Position numbers and translations under genes: made by a program
Shown here: positions 9,971-21,688 of the stretch, piece after piece
Layout: each line of letters opens with the position of its first letter
How positions within the stretch are numbered: position 1 is the first letter of the stretch
The notes under the pieces: model-generated
The model's input: only the letters and a program-made list of their open reading frames with translations
Databases searched by the model: none
Told to the model about the DNA's origin: nothing
Assembly (NCBI GenBank): GCA_020631105.1
Contig: JAHDHW010000006.1
Location: forward strand, 21,039-85,038
Direction: 5' to 3'
Length of the DNA: 64,000 nt
Source of the DNA: Saprospiraceae bacterium
GTDB lineage: Bacteria; Bacteroidota; Bacteroidia; Chitinophagales; Saprospiraceae

Positions 9971-12900
9971 TTATTTGAGTAGAGTGATGTCTCCTTTTTT
10001 CATGATTTTCCCTTCACTTATCGGGCAAGGTGCTTCTATATAGTAGATATAAACTCCAGCAGGCATAGCTTTACCTTTGTAGGTTCCATCCCATCCTTCG
10101 CCAGCGTCTCTGCTCTCGAATATCATTGCTCCCCAACGGTCAAACACTCTCCAAACTTCAATGCCGGTTGGTTGTAAGGCTGGTGAAAGCCGAAGCTCCA
10201 ATTTATCATTTTGACCATCATTATTTGGAGTAAAAATATTTGGTACTCCAATCAAATCTTCAGGACAATTATTCTGCTTTCGGACAAAGGTAGAATCAAG
10301 CGTTCCGCAGCCCGTCTCAGGGTCCGTCACCAGTACTGTAAATAAGGTACTTGAATCGACTGTTACTTGCGGATTATTACAAGAAACACAACTTACCAAT
10401 TCTATAGGTGACCATTCATAAGTATATCCTGCTAATTCTTCGGTAGTCACTTCTAAATCAACCGTTTGACCTGGGAAAAAATCTAATACTTCTGCGAGTC
10501 TTGTCACCGGTCCAGGTATTACAGTGACGGTGGCCGTAGCCTGTCCATCCTGACAAGTTCCTAATGACCCCGTAACGGTGTAAGTGGTAGTTACCAGTGG
10601 AGTTGCTATCGGATTTGAGATCGTAGGATCACTCAATCCTTCAGATGGCGTCCATAAGAAGTTTTCTGCTGTCCCGGTAGCTTCTAATTGTATACTTTCG
10701 CCAAGACAAATGGTTTGATTCTCAACAAATACCTCCGCTTGTGTTGCTACATCAATAGTAAGTGAATCTTCCAATGTACATTCTCCTTCTGTAACCGAAA
10801 GGATGTAAGTTGAAGAAGCACTTGGGTTTACATTTGGATTAAAAATATTTGGATCACTCAGGTTTGCACCACTGATCCACGTCGGCGTTCCAAATCCTAT
10901 TGCATCGAGCGTAACACTTTCCCCAACACAAATCGTCATATCTTCACCAGCATCCAAATCAGATGCGCTTCTAACATTTACAACTACGGTGTCTACAATT
11001 CTACAGCCCAGGTCAGTCGTCACCTGAACAACATACGAGGTCGTTACATCAGGACTCGCAACGGGATCCATACAATAAGTACAGCTTAAGCCATCATTAA
11101 CCAACCAAACCGGATCATTGCCAATATTCGCATTAAGCTGGACTGATCCATCTTCACAAATCGTTCGATCTGGGCCTGCAAACTCCTGGCTCTCATCAAT
11201 GACTTCTACCAGAACGTCTTCAACAGTTTGACAATCAAACTCATTTGTAACCGAAACGGTATACAAGGTTGTTATTTCCGGACTAGCAATTGGGTTAAAA
11301 CAGAAATCATAACAACTCAATCCGGGAGCATTCTGATCCCATTGATATTCATATATACTATTCCCGCCATCTGCAAATAATTGTATAATTGTATTAGCAC
11401 AAATAGTCGTATCATTAGTAATATTTACAGTAGGAGCCTCAAATGGCCTCACATCAACAACCACTGCTGAAGTATCCGAACAACCAATAACATTCGTAAT
11501 TACAAAGTAATAGGTAGTCGTGTCAATTGGATTTGCTTCAGGAACAAAGCAATTCGTACAACTCAGAGTTGGATCATCTAACCAATAATAGCTTAAGGCT
11601 GAGGTATCTGCCAAGACTTCAACTTCAAGAGAGACTGTATTCCCAATACATATATTATATGGCTCTGGTACTACAACCTCTGGCAGATCATAGATCTCCA
11701 TTTCATTAATCGCTTCGTCTGTACATCCGATATCAGTCGTGACCGTTAAGCTGACATTAAAAGCACCTGTTTCAGTAAAGGTATGTGAAGGATTCTGAAA
11801 ATCACTTTCATCTCCATCATCAAAATTCCATTGCCATCCGGCAATATATCCAGTACTCACTGAAGATAAATCTGTAAAGCTTATCAAAGAAGGCGCACAG
11901 TCCGCAGAGTCGCTCATCATAAATCCAGCAACCGGTGTCTCCCCTACTCTGATATAAGCAGGTTTCGTCAAAGTATCTGTACAAAAACCATTTGAAGAGA
12001 TTATCGTAATGTCAAAAACTCCTGCACTATCAAAAGTAACCATTGGTTCAAATGCAGTAGATGTTTCAGGATCACCTCCTGGGAATATCCAATTTGCATA
12101 ACTTAATGGAAGGCTTGAATTTGTCAGATTAATAAATGTCGTACTCTCTTCTCCCGTACAAATGATCGAATCGGTTGCCATAAAATCTAAACTCAATTGC
12201 TCTAGATAAATGGTATCTGGTGATTCGAATGCTCTACTACAGTTATTATTATCCTGAAGCTTTAATTTAGGAACATATTTTCCAATCTCAGTATAAGTGT
12301 ATTGTACTGTATCAGCCGTTACATTTAATGCTGTATCTAATTCTCCATTACCAAAATCCCAAGTATAATTATAACTATCAACCGACTCACCATAGAAAGT
12401 TATTACAGCAGGTACACAGGCAGAGTCAATATCAAACGTAAAGCTACCAACTGGACCTTCCACTAATATATAATCATCTATGACCAATGTGTCGATACAA
12501 TAACCTTCAAAAGAAGCAATCAAGGTCAGATCAAAACTTCCCGGTTCTGTAAATACATGTGCAGGGTTTTCAAGATCTGATGTTCCTCCACCGTCTCCAA
12601 AATCCCAGATGTAATCTGTAGAATTCAAAGATTGATTCTCAAAATTGACAATTAAAGGAGGACAAGTCGTATAAGTGGTATCCGCCTGTACTTGAGCCAC
12701 CGGGTCTGCGATAACGACATAGTCTGGAATACAGAAAGTACTATCACAACCATTAATATCTATTGCGGTTAAGCAAACTGAAAAGACTCCCTCATTTTGA
12801 TAAAAATGCGAAGGATTTGTTGCCGTGGAAGTTTCACCATCACCAAAATCCCAGATATAATTCATTCCACGTCCGACAGATGTATTAGTGAAGTTTACCT

Positions 12901-15574
12901 GACGCTCCGTACAAGATAGTGTATCTGCATAAAAAGACACCAAGGGATAAGTAACCTTTACGCCATCATTAATAGTTTGTGTGGCCGTACAGCCCCAGTC
13001 GTCAATTAATGTAAGTGTAATATCATAATCACCGATATTCTCAAAAGTAGTGGTTACATCCTGAGTAGTTTCGTTTGGTGCCCCTCCCTGAAAACTCCAT
13101 GCCCAATCTGTAATAGTACCAAAAGTACTTGTTGAGAAATCTTCAAAATTTACAGTCAAAGGTCGACATCCATCCGTCGGATCTATCGTAAAATCAGGGT
13201 TAATACCATTCGCAAAAATAGTCTCCGTAAAAATCGAAGTATCCTGACAACCATTGATATCTGTGGTTATTAATTGAATATCTGTATAGGTTCCAGGAGT
13301 GGTAAACGTAAGGGTAGGATTTGCAGCCCCTGGGTTTGAAAAGTTTCCGCCCGAAGCGGTCCATTCATAAGTTTGAACATCCTGGCTGTTATTCGTAAAA
13401 CTCATCACCATCGGAACACAACCTTCTAATGGAGAGTCTACTGTAAAGGAAGACTCAATTTCACGTACTCTTACAAAACGAGTAACATCATCCTGACAGC
13501 CTGTGTCAAAATTATAAACCGTCATTGTAATGGTGTAGTCTCCAGTCTCCGGATAGATAAATACGGGTTCACGCTCTGAAGTCGTATCCCACTCAACGCC
13601 ATCAATTCCAAAATCATAAAAGATAGAATCCGCGCCAATTGAGTTGTCCTCAATCGAAACTGTAAACGGAGTCTCACAATCCTGTACAGTAGTAAACTGA
13701 GCAATTGGAGGTTGAACATAGATAAAACTATCAATAGTCAATTCATTTTCACAACTATGGTGATAAGCATATAATGTTATGTCAAAATACCCCGTATCTA
13801 AATATTCATGCTCCGGTGCAGCTCCATATCCAAATCCCCCATCCCCAAAGTCCCAAAGCCAATCATTCGTAAAGCTTGATCCTGTATCACCAAATGTAAT
13901 TGGCGTTTCAACACAACTAATCTGAGGGTCAGCAGTGAAGCTCATCTCAGGAGGCATACCAACTGCTATCTGATTATAAAACATTGAGGTATCTCTACAT
14001 CCTAAGTCATTTGTAACCACCAGTCTGATTTCGTAATACCCAGTATCAATCAAAGTAAAATCAGGTTGCTCTACGTTTGATGTTTGAATTACAGGTGGAG
14101 AAGTTGAATTATTTACCACTTCCCATTGATAGCTTGTAATTGGTGTAGGAGAAGTAGAAGTACTAAACAATGATACATCCAAAGGTGTACAACCTTCCAT
14201 TGTATCTGTTGGTATAGTTGCTTGTATAGTTTGAATAAGGATTTGATCTGAATTAATTGAAGAGACACAGCCATTTTGATCGGTTACCGTAAGCGTAACA
14301 GGGTAAGTGCCATAATCCGTATAAGTATGATTTGGATTTTGCTGTGTACTTGTATTTCCATCTCCAAAGTCCCAGGCATACTCCACATTTGGATTAGCAG
14401 AACCTCCAAAGAATTGTACGTTATGGGGTGCAACACAACCGATAGGTGCATTATTCCCATAATTAACCCCTGGCAATTGATATACTTCAATACATTCTTC
14501 TGCCTGCTTAAAAGCAGTACATCCATTCACCGTTCTGGTTAAAGTTACGGTATAACAACCAGGTGTTTCGTAAACGTGCGTTGGGTTAGCTTGATTTGAA
14601 ACTGGGCTCCCATCACCAAAATTCCATTCCACCACTGATGCCGCATCTATTGACTGATCCGTAAAACTTACAGAAAGATCCTCACAGCCCGCCATTGTTG
14701 AGATTGCGAATTCAATAGGATGGCCAACTTGTATATAATCCGTCAGCACTAAAGTATCCGCACAACCAGTGATAGTATTAGTACCTATGATTATCGGAGT
14801 ATAACTTCCAAAGGTCGGGTAAACCACCTGTGGTGGATTAGTCCCATTATAAAATGTCCCATTTCCAAAATCCCAGAAAAATGACATATCCTGTGTGTCA
14901 CTATTATTTTGAAACGAAACAATAAAAGGGCTGGTGCAGGAGAAAGTCTGCGAACTAGATACACTAACCATAGGATCAGGAGAGACAATTACAAAGTCTT
15001 CCTTACTACTAGTGTTCGTACACCCGTTATCGTCTGTAACGGTTAGTGATACATTGTATTCATCAGGAGTTGTATAGGTACTTGTGATAGATGGTAATGT
15101 TCCATTATCAACAATAACACCTGCCGAACCACCAAGTCCCCAGATCGATTCTACAATGTTTCCATCTTCTGAACTAGATAAATTTGTAAACTCTACTTCC
15201 AATGGACTACAGCCTACCGATGGATCAGCAGTAAAATCAACTTCAGGTAAATTATAAACCTGTATAAAACAGTCTTTACATTCAGTATCCGTATTACCTT
15301 CCGAATCCGTTACTGTCAGGCATATTTCATAACAACCCGGTGTACCGTATATCCTACCAGGATTTTGGGTAGAAGAGGAAACACCTCCTAAATCCCAAGA
15401 CCATGAGGAAATACTTCCTACAGTAGAACTTGATTGATCAGTGAAAGACACCTGGAGTGAACCACATCCAGAATTTACGTTTGAAGTGAAATCAGCACTG
15501 ACTTGGCCGAAGGTAGATTGAAGAGAACAGACGAATAGTATTATACTCGTCATTAGTTGACTAGATCTTCTCAT
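9971..15574 (-). CDS. Giant PKD-repeat surface protein 2 with T9SS type B sorting domain
   Basis: 1867 residues, collinear with its neighbours on both sides. The signal peptide ends near residue 23 ([10 protein letters not shown]). About 15 PKD-like domains run to residue about 1293; clear WDFGDG copies include those near residues 330, 400, 575 and 940. Six Ig-like repeats with [13 protein letters not shown], [14 protein letters not shown] and [17 protein letters not shown] loops follow. The C-terminal type B sorting domain starts near residue 1770 ([15 protein letters not shown] ... [11 protein letters not shown] ... [25 protein letters not shown]). It is predicted to be exported by the T9SS to the cell surface as an adhesin. 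Its own terminator lies downstream, so it is probably not simply read through into PKD gene 1. Length and domain order almost identical to the neighbours indicate whole-gene tandem duplication. Confidence 0.9.
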   Translation of the reverse strand: MRRSSQLMTSIILFVCSLQSTFGQVSADFTSNVNSGCGSLQVSFTDQSSSTVGSISSWSWDLGGVSSSTQNPGRIYGTPGCYEICLTVTDSEGNTDTECKDCFIQVYNLPEVDFTADPSVGCSPLEVEFTNLSSSEDGNIVESIWGLGGSAGVIVDNGTLPSITSTYTTPDEYNVSLTVTDDNGCTNTSSKEDFVIVSPDPMVSVSSSQTFSCTSPFIVSFQNNSDTQDMSFFWDFGNGTFYNGTNPPQVVYPTFGSYTPIIIGTNTITGCADTLVLTDYIQVGHPIEFAISTMAGCEDLSVSFTDQSIDAASVVEWNFGDGSPVSNQANPTHVYETPGCYTVTLTRTVNGCTAFKQAEECIEVYQLPGVNYGNNAPIGCVAPHNVQFFGGSANPNVEYAWDFGDGNTSTQQNPNHTYTDYGTYPVTLTVTDQNGCVSSINSDQILIQTIQATIPTDTMEGCTPLDVSLFSTSTSPTPITSYQWEVVNNSTSPPVIQTSNVEQPDFTLIDTGYYEIRLVVTNDLGCRDTSMFYNQIAVGMPPEMSFTADPQISCVETPITFGDTGSSFTNDWLWDFGDGGFGYGAAPEHEYLDTGYFDITLYAYHHSCENELTIDSFIYVQPPIAQFTTVQDCETPFTVSIEDNSIGADSIFYDFGIDGVEWDTTSEREPVFIYPETGDYTITMTVYNFDTGCQDDVTRFVRVREIESSFTVDSPLEGCVPMVMSFTNNSQDVQTYEWTASGGNFSNPGAANPTLTFTTPGTYTDIQLITTDINGCQDTSIFTETIFANGINPDFTIDPTDGCRPLTVNFEDFSTSTFGTITDWAWSFQGGAPNETTQDVTTTFENIGDYDITLTLIDDWGCTATQTINDGVKVTYPLVSFYADTLSCTERQVNFTNTSVGRGMNYIWDFGDGETSTATNPSHFYQNEGVFSVCLTAIDINGCDSTFCIPDYVVIADPVAQVQADTTYTTCPPLIVNFENQSLNSTDYIWDFGDGGGTSDLENPAHVFTEPGSFDLTLIASFEGYCIDTLVIDDYILVEGPVGSFTFDIDSACVPAVITFYGESVDSYNYTWDFGNGELDTALNVTADTVQYTYTEIGKYVPKLKLQDNNNCSRAFESPDTIYLEQLSLDFMATDSIICTGEESTTFINLTNSSLPLSYANWIFPGGDPETSTAFEPMVTFDSAGVFDITIISSNGFCTDTLTKPAYIRVGETPVAGFMMSDSADCAPSLISFTDLSSVSTGYIAGWQWNFDDGDESDFQNPSHTFTETGAFNVSLTVTTDIGCTDEAINEMEIYDLPEVVVPEPYNICIGNTVSLEVEVLADTSALSYYWLDDPTLSCTNCFVPEANPIDTTTYYFVITNVIGCSDTSAVVVDVRPFEAPTVNITNDTTICANTIIQLFADGGNSIYEYQWDQNAPGLSCYDFCFNPIASPEITTLYTVSVTNEFDCQTVEDVLVEVIDESQEFAGPDRTICEDGSVQLNANIGNDPVWLVNDGLSCTYCMDPVASPDVTTSYVVQVTTDLGCRIVDTVVVNVRSASDLDAGEDMTICVGESVTLDAIGFGTPTWISGANLSDPNIFNPNVNPSASSTYILSVTEGECTLEDSLTIDVATQAEVFVENQTICLGESIQLEATGTAENFLWTPSEGLSDPTISNPIATPLVTTTYTVTGSLGTCQDGQATATVTVIPGPVTRLAEVLDFFPGQTVDLEVTTEELAGYTYEWSPIELVSCVSCNNPQVTVDSSTLFTVLVTDPETGCGTLDSTFVRKQNNCPEDLIGVPNIFTPNNDGQNDKLELRLSPALQPTGIEVWRVFDRWGAMIFESRDAGEGWDGTYKGKAMPAGVYIYYIEAPCPISEGKIMKKGDITLLK

Positions 15575-15792
15575 ATTTAGTATGCTTCAAAAATGAATTA
15601 TTAACTTAATTCAGGCACACTAAGCCAAATTTGATGCCGTGCATCATATTAAACAATGAGATAATGTTGATTAAATCAGCAAGCAAATACCAACATAAAA
15701 TACTGATAATCAATAATTTAAAATAAATTAAAAAAATTGAATCTCAATCATTTACCCTGTCACAAAAAATGCATTCAAACAGGCAATAACGC

Positions 15793-15821
15793 AAAAAACC
15801 CAGTGCTTTTGGCACTGGGTT
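15793..15821 (-). terminator. Intrinsic terminator of PKD gene 3
   Basis: A perfect 10-bp stem (AACCCAGTGC, 15797-15806, with 15812-15821) has a 5-nt loop and is followed on the minus strand by a run of T (complement of 15793-15798). It lies 43 bp after the stop of the minus-strand gene ending at 15864. Confidence 0.85.
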
Positions 15822-15863
15822 CCTATTCATTATTTTAAAAATAGTATGTTCAGTTCGAAATTT

Positions 15864-18800
15864 TTATCTGATTATCGTAACGTTTCCACGTTTAATCTGA
15901 ATACTTCCATCTACTGGACAAGGATACTCGATGAAATACATATATACGCCGATGTCCATCATCTTCCCTTGATAGGTTCCATCCCATCCCAAATTAGCAT
16001 TGTCACTCTCAAATAATTGAGCGCCCCATCTGTCAAATACACGGAAAGAAATAATGCCTTCAGATCTCATACTTGACGAAAGATATATTTCCAGTACATC
16101 GTTAATACCATCACCATTTGGAGAAAAGGCATTTGGTACTCCTATTAATTCCGGCGGACAAGCATCCATCATTAAAAAGTTGATAGTATCAATGCTCGAA
16201 CAACCTGTGTTGAAGTCCGTTATTTGCACCTGATAAACGACAGAATCTACCGGAGTAATCGTCGTTTGTTCGCAAGTAACACAGCTTATATTATCTGCTG
16301 GAGACCAAAGGTAACCGTACAGACTGTTGCTAGGAGCTACAAGTTCTACATCAACTGATTGCCCAGGGAAGAAAGTTGCAGTTTCGCTCAACTCTACTTC
16401 TGGAGCAGGAATAACATTTACCATCATTGTGGCAGTATCTGGCAAACATGCTCCCAAACTTGCTACCAGCGTATAATTAGTCGTTTCCGTTGGAGAAGTC
16501 ATAGGATTCATTATATCATCCGCCGATAAATCAGCATCTGAAATCCATTCAAATTGATCAGCATTACCAATCACATCGAGCTCAACCGATTCTCCTTCAC
16601 AAATTGTTATATCCTCTAACTCAATATTCGTATTATTCGTTATTTCAACTAATAAGGAATCTGTAATAACACAGTCTCCGTTTGTCAATGTCATAAAATA
16701 CATCGTCGTCTCAGAAGGCGTCGCCATCGGATTAGGAACATTTGGATTACTTAGCGTTTCAGCGGGACTCCATGTAACGTCACCCGCTCCTAATGCACTT
16801 AATAAAACGGATTCTCCAAGACAAACTGTTTTGTCATCCCCCGCATCAACATCATCAGGGGACAAAATATCTACAAATACACTATCAATGATATCACATC
16901 CATTATCAGTTGTTACCTGTGCATAGTATACCGTAGGTGCTGGTGGGCTCGCGATTGGATTAGGGCAGTTCGTACAACTCAATCCCGTTGTAGTCAACCA
17001 AACCGGATCATTCCCCATTGAAGTATTCAATTCTAAGCTTCCATTTTCACACACTACCCTATCCATACCCAAAAATGGCGCTCTTTCGTCAATCACATCC
17101 ACATCAACTGAAGCAACTGTACTACAGTCAAATTCATTCGTTACGGTAACCGTATAACTGGTTAGTTGCTCAGGGCTTGCTAAAGGCATAGGACAATCGT
17201 AACAGTCTAATCCAGGACTACTGGTATCCCAGGAGTAAGTAAAAGTTCCGGTGCCAGCATTTGCTTCCAGCTGGACTCCTGTATTATAGCATATTAATGT
17301 ATCTGTTGTCAAATCAACTACTGGCAATGAGGATGGTTTTACCTGCACCGTAACTTCAGCTGAAGATGTACATCCAAAAGCATTCGTCATACTAAAAGTA
17401 TACGTAGTGGTATCTCCCGGCTCTGCGATTGGATTAAAACAATCTGTACAACTAAGTCCGGCAGCTGGGGACCATGAGAAGGTGCTACCAGTTGTATCAC
17501 CAGTAACCTGTACTTCTATCGGCGCAACTTCACCGATACAAATCGCCATATCATCGCTTATGTCTATAGTATTTGGAGCATAAACATCAAGGTTTTGAGT
17601 AAACACATGAGTACATCCTTCATCGGTTGTAACCTCAAGGCTTACCACGATATTTTCTCCTGCCATAAATTCATGACTCGGGTTTTGTGCGGCGTCTGTA
17701 GTTCCATCTCCGAAATCCCAATTCCAGGTAGCAATTGACCCAACTGATACAGAAGATAAGTCTGTAAAATTAACCATTAAAGGTTCACATCCAGCATTTA
17801 TATCCATGCTAAAATCTGCTACTGGTGATGGTCCAATATTTATATAGTCCTGCTTAGTAATAGTATCCTTACAAATACCATTATCGACGATCATAGTTAC
17901 ATCATAGGAGCCCATTCCAGGGAAGGTAGTTTGCGCCTCAATCGCGTTAACCGTTGCAGGGTTTCCGGATTCAAACATCCATACTACATCTGTAATCGGA
18001 TCTGGTGTACTACTAAAGTTATAGAAAGTTATGGGTTCATTATTATCACATTGTAGTGTCTCTGAAGCTCCGAAATCAGGAGATATCGTTGATACATGAA
18101 TGGCTCCTACTGGCTCGAGCGTTCTAAAGCAACCTGTACTATTTTCTAAACTCAGGGTTGGCGTATAAATTCCCGGCTGGTTATAAGTAAAGGTAATTTG
18201 ATCGTTAGAGACAAAGGTTGGACTGTTTTGTACAATACCATTGCCTGAATCCCAGGTGTAAATATAATTAGCAACCGAATTACCAGATAGAGTAACTACT
18301 GCAGGTGCACAACTTGAATCAATATCAATAGTATACTCTCCAACTGGTCCGTCTAGTACTACAAGATCATCAAATAATATGGTGTCCTGACAGCCCGCAG
18401 CATTCGTAGCAATCAAGGTAACTTCAAAAGATCCCGGAGTGGTATAAACGTGTGTTGGATTCACTTGTGAAGATAATCCACTATCATCACCAAAATCCCA
18501 AACATAACTTACCGCTCCACTTGATAGGTTTTCAAAATTAACCGTAAGTGGTGGGCATGAAGCAAAGTTATTATCCTGAGTAAAGTCCGCTGTTGGTTCC
18601 GCAATTGTAATGTAATCTTCTTCACAGAAGGTATGATCACATCCAAACATATCCGTTACAGTCAAACAAACATCAAAGGTGCCCGCAGCAGTATATACAT
18701 GCATTGGAGCTTCTTCATCCGATGTCTCACCATCACCAAAATCCCAGGAATAAGTAAGATCTTGTCCATCAGAGAAATTACTAAAAGGAATCTCAGCAAA

Positions 18801-21458
18801 AGTACAATTTTCAACCACGGCAGCTTCAAAAAATGCAACAGGTGCACTTACCAGAATCGGATCATCAATAGTGACTTCATCCGTACATCCCCAGCTATCA
18901 GTCACTACCAGGCTCACGGAATATTCTCCAGAATTATTAAAAGTATACGTGGGTGTTTCATCCACAGACGTTCCTCCGTCCTGAAAATCCCAGGCCCAGG
19001 TATTATTCGTATTAAACAGGTTGCTGGAGTTATCTGTAAAACCCACAGTTAATGGTTCGCAGCCTTCAGCCGGCGTCGCATTAATATCTGCGACAATCTC
19101 ATTTACAAAAATGGTATCCGTAAGAATCATCGTATCCCTACAATTATTTATATCCTTAATAATTAATTGTAGGTCTGTATACGCCCCGGGACTATCAAAA
19201 GTCAGAGAGGGGCTTTCTTCGTTTTCATCCGAAAAGTTCCCTCCATTCGGCGAACTCCAATAGTATACATTTGCATCTTGAGAACTATTACTCAAATTAA
19301 TCTGCAATGGTACACAGCCAACCTGAGTGGATGGTGTAAAATTAGCAATCGGATCAGTTACTACGACTTCTTCTGTTCTAAAGTGAGAACAACCAGTAAT
19401 GAAATTATATACCGTAGCAGTCACCGTGTAGGTACCTGGCCCCGGGTAAGTATATTCCGGATTAGGGTTGGAAGAAGTATCACTATCCATTCCAACTACT
19501 CCAAAATCCCAAAATATTGAATCCGCTCCTACAGAGTTATCTTTGAACTTTCTCTTCAAATCATCATCGCAGAATTTGATCACATTATATTTCGAAACCG
19601 GAGCCGAAATATGGATATAATCATCAAAGGTAATAGAAGAAAAACAACCATTACTTGCTGCAATCAGATTGACATCATAGTATCCGGTATCAAGATAATA
19701 ATGTGTTGGATTTTGGCCCTCTGTATCATTACCATCTCCAAAATCCCAAAACCAGTAATCAACCGTGTTATCCGATAAATCTGTAAAATCAATCGGTCTT
19801 TCTACGCATGATTCAGTAGTGGATGCAACAAAATCCAAAGTTGGATTTTCACCAATCTGAATTGCTCCGGTGAAAGTTTTTGTATCCGTACAACCAAGTG
19901 TATTGGTAACTGTCAATACCACATCAAATACACCAGTATCCGTAACGGTAAACGTTGGACTCTGAGAAAACGAAATAAAAGTATTCGAAGTAGTAGCAAG
20001 TTGCCACTGCCAATCCGTAATAGCCGTAACACTATTCGAATTTTCTCCCAGTGTAACCTCTAATGGTGCGCAACCCGAGATATCATCATCCGCAAGGATG
20101 GCTTCCACAGGTTCAACAGAAATAGTATTCACAAAAACGGAGTCGGTACAGCCTAAGCTATTTTGACCGACAATATATACATCAAAATCACCAAAAGTTG
20201 TATAAGAGTGGGTAGGGTTTTGGGCGGTACTCGTGTTACCGTCCCCAAAATCCCATTCCCAACTATCCGCATCATTAGTGATGCTGGAAAAGTTAACAAC
20301 ATGTGGTAATGAACAGCCTGAATTGTTATCATTATTCACCGTAAATGACGGTGGTCCCTGTATATTGATACAGGTAGGTAAATATTTTTCACTGGTACAG
20401 CCACCTACAGTCCTTGTCAACTTAACAAAGTGGCAACCAGATATATTATAGGTATGTGAAGGGTTTGGGTCGATAGATGAAAATCCATCACCAAAATCCC
20501 AAACTACATTATCCGCAACGTTTGGAGAGTTATCCGTAAAACTTACAGAAGTTCCTTCACAGCCTTCTGTCTCTGAAACTGCAAAATCAATGGGATAACC
20601 TATCGTAATATGATCTTCTAAAAATAATGTGTCCGCGCAGCCAGTCATAGGATCGTTAGCAATCAGCGTAACATCAAAAGTCCCCTGAGTATTATAAGTG
20701 ATATCCGGAGGTGATTCTCCGGTATAGGTACCTCCGTTACCAAAATTCCACACGAAATCAATTCCGGTAGTAATCGTACTCGTATTTACAAAAGAAACGG
20801 TATAAGGCGGTTCACAACCAAAGGTACTACTCGTAGATAAGCTCGGCGTAGGTACTGCTCTCATCTCAAGGTAATCGTCTTTTGTAATGGTATTTGTACA
20901 ACCGTTATCGTCTTTGACCGTCAAACTAACAGTATAAAAATCTGGCAGATCATAAGTACAGGTAGCTGCAGGAGCTGTCGGCGCAGTGATGGTTATCGTT
21001 CCGCAAGACCCTCCAAGTCCCCAAAGCCACTCTTCAATATCGCCATCCAGAGACGATGAGGCATCCGTAAATACTATCGACGCCGGAACACAATCCAAAG
21101 TATGCGAAGCGCTAAATTCCGGGCTAGGTAAATTAAAAACCTGAAGAACATTATCCTTACACTCGGTGTCGGTATTACCCTGATCATCTGTTACTGTCAA
21201 ACAGATCGTATAGGTACCGGGTGTTCCAAATACTCTGGAAGGACAACTTATACCATTTGCAGGAGCGCCTCCAAGATCCCATGATCTTGACGTTATAACT
21301 CCTCCCGGAGCTGTTGTACTGATATCGCAAAACTGGGCTTGTAAAGTCCCACATCCAGTAGAATCTGATACTGAGAAATTGGCATCCAATTGTGCCTGCA
21401 TTGTAAAAAAAGACAGTAGCGCACACATGGTGCCTACAAAACGAAGAAACTGCGTCAT
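15864..21458 (-). CDS. Giant PKD-repeat surface protein 3 with T9SS type B sorting domain
   Basis: 1864 residues. The signal peptide ends near residue 22 (FTMQA|QLDANF). The same architecture as the two downstream paralogues is seen: about 15 PKD-like domains (WDFGDG cores recur), then Ig-like repeats with LSCTDCFNPIAEP-, LDCYDCPMPLASP- and LSCTNCPNPIASP-type paired Cys. The type B sorting domain begins at about residue 1762 (VPNAFSPNGDGINDV ... [13 protein letters not shown] ... GWDGTYQGKMMDIGVYMYFIEYPCP). It is the copy nearest to the PorP/SprF and OmpA genes and the first adhesin gene in the direction of transcription. A gap of 230 bp separates it from the OmpA stop, with no terminator seen there. 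It is probably surface-exposed; the ligand is unknown. Confidence 0.9.
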   Translation of the reverse strand: MTQFLRFVGTMCALLSFFTMQAQLDANFSVSDSTGCGTLQAQFCDISTTAPGGVITSRSWDLGGAPANGISCPSRVFGTPGTYTICLTVTDDQGNTDTECKDNVLQVFNLPSPEFSASHTLDCVPASIVFTDASSSLDGDIEEWLWGLGGSCGTITITAPTAPAATCTYDLPDFYTVSLTVKDDNGCTNTITKDDYLEMRAVPTPSLSTSSTFGCEPPYTVSFVNTSTITTGIDFVWNFGNGGTYTGESPPDITYNTQGTFDVTLIANDPMTGCADTLFLEDHITIGYPIDFAVSETEGCEGTSVSFTDNSPNVADNVVWDFGDGFSSIDPNPSHTYNISGCHFVKLTRTVGGCTSEKYLPTCINIQGPPSFTVNNDNNSGCSLPHVVNFSSITNDADSWEWDFGDGNTSTAQNPTHSYTTFGDFDVYIVGQNSLGCTDSVFVNTISVEPVEAILADDDISGCAPLEVTLGENSNSVTAITDWQWQLATTSNTFISFSQSPTFTVTDTGVFDVVLTVTNTLGCTDTKTFTGAIQIGENPTLDFVASTTESCVERPIDFTDLSDNTVDYWFWDFGDGNDTEGQNPTHYYLDTGYYDVNLIAASNGCFSSITFDDYIHISAPVSKYNVIKFCDDDLKRKFKDNSVGADSIFWDFGVVGMDSDTSSNPNPEYTYPGPGTYTVTATVYNFITGCSHFRTEEVVVTDPIANFTPSTQVGCVPLQINLSNSSQDANVYYWSSPNGGNFSDENEESPSLTFDSPGAYTDLQLIIKDINNCRDTMILTDTIFVNEIVADINATPAEGCEPLTVGFTDNSSNLFNTNNTWAWDFQDGGTSVDETPTYTFNNSGEYSVSLVVTDSWGCTDEVTIDDPILVSAPVAFFEAAVVENCTFAEIPFSNFSDGQDLTYSWDFGDGETSDEEAPMHVYTAAGTFDVCLTVTDMFGCDHTFCEEDYITIAEPTADFTQDNNFASCPPLTVNFENLSSGAVSYVWDFGDDSGLSSQVNPTHVYTTPGSFEVTLIATNAAGCQDTILFDDLVVLDGPVGEYTIDIDSSCAPAVVTLSGNSVANYIYTWDSGNGIVQNSPTFVSNDQITFTYNQPGIYTPTLSLENSTGCFRTLEPVGAIHVSTISPDFGASETLQCDNNEPITFYNFSSTPDPITDVVWMFESGNPATVNAIEAQTTFPGMGSYDVTMIVDNGICKDTITKQDYINIGPSPVADFSMDINAGCEPLMVNFTDLSSVSVGSIATWNWDFGDGTTDAAQNPSHEFMAGENIVVSLEVTTDEGCTHVFTQNLDVYAPNTIDISDDMAICIGEVAPIEVQVTGDTTGSTFSWSPAAGLSCTDCFNPIAEPGDTTTYTFSMTNAFGCTSSAEVTVQVKPSSLPVVDLTTDTLICYNTGVQLEANAGTGTFTYSWDTSSPGLDCYDCPMPLASPEQLTSYTVTVTNEFDCSTVASVDVDVIDERAPFLGMDRVVCENGSLELNTSMGNDPVWLTTTGLSCTNCPNPIASPPAPTVYYAQVTTDNGCDIIDSVFVDILSPDDVDAGDDKTVCLGESVLLSALGAGDVTWSPAETLSNPNVPNPMATPSETTMYFMTLTNGDCVITDSLLVEITNNTNIELEDITICEGESVELDVIGNADQFEWISDADLSADDIMNPMTSPTETTNYTLVASLGACLPDTATMMVNVIPAPEVELSETATFFPGQSVDVELVAPSNSLYGYLWSPADNISCVTCEQTTITPVDSVVYQVQITDFNTGCSSIDTINFLMMDACPPELIGVPNAFSPNGDGINDVLEIYLSSSMRSEGIISFRVFDRWGAQLFESDNANLGWDGTYQGKMMDIGVYMYFIEYPCPVDGSIQIKRGNVTIIR

Positions 21459-21688
21459 TACCTTAGTTCGTTTTAATCGGGTTTGAAAAAAACTGCTGTT
21501 AAACTTGCTGTTTAGGGGGAGTTATTAGGAAAAAGAGGTTGAGGAAAGTAATAAAAACTTAACTCTGTAGCAGTAAATCAAGATTCATTCCAATTCAATA
21601 GAATAGTTGCTTACATGATGTTATAGCTAATAGCCGACATCAAATTTCGATGAGAATCCGATTAAAATGAAGGTTGAAATCGTTTTTT

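Noticed and set aside
18633..19052. 139-codon plus-strand ORF within PKD gene 3
   Set aside because: It lies wholly antisense to a repeat-rich coding region and has no signal, family motif or start context; the PKD frame is clearly coding.
3983..21458. Mobile-element-driven triplication
   Set aside because: No insertion sequence, transposase or target-site repeat was seen between or around the three PKD genes; simple unequal crossing-over explains them as well.
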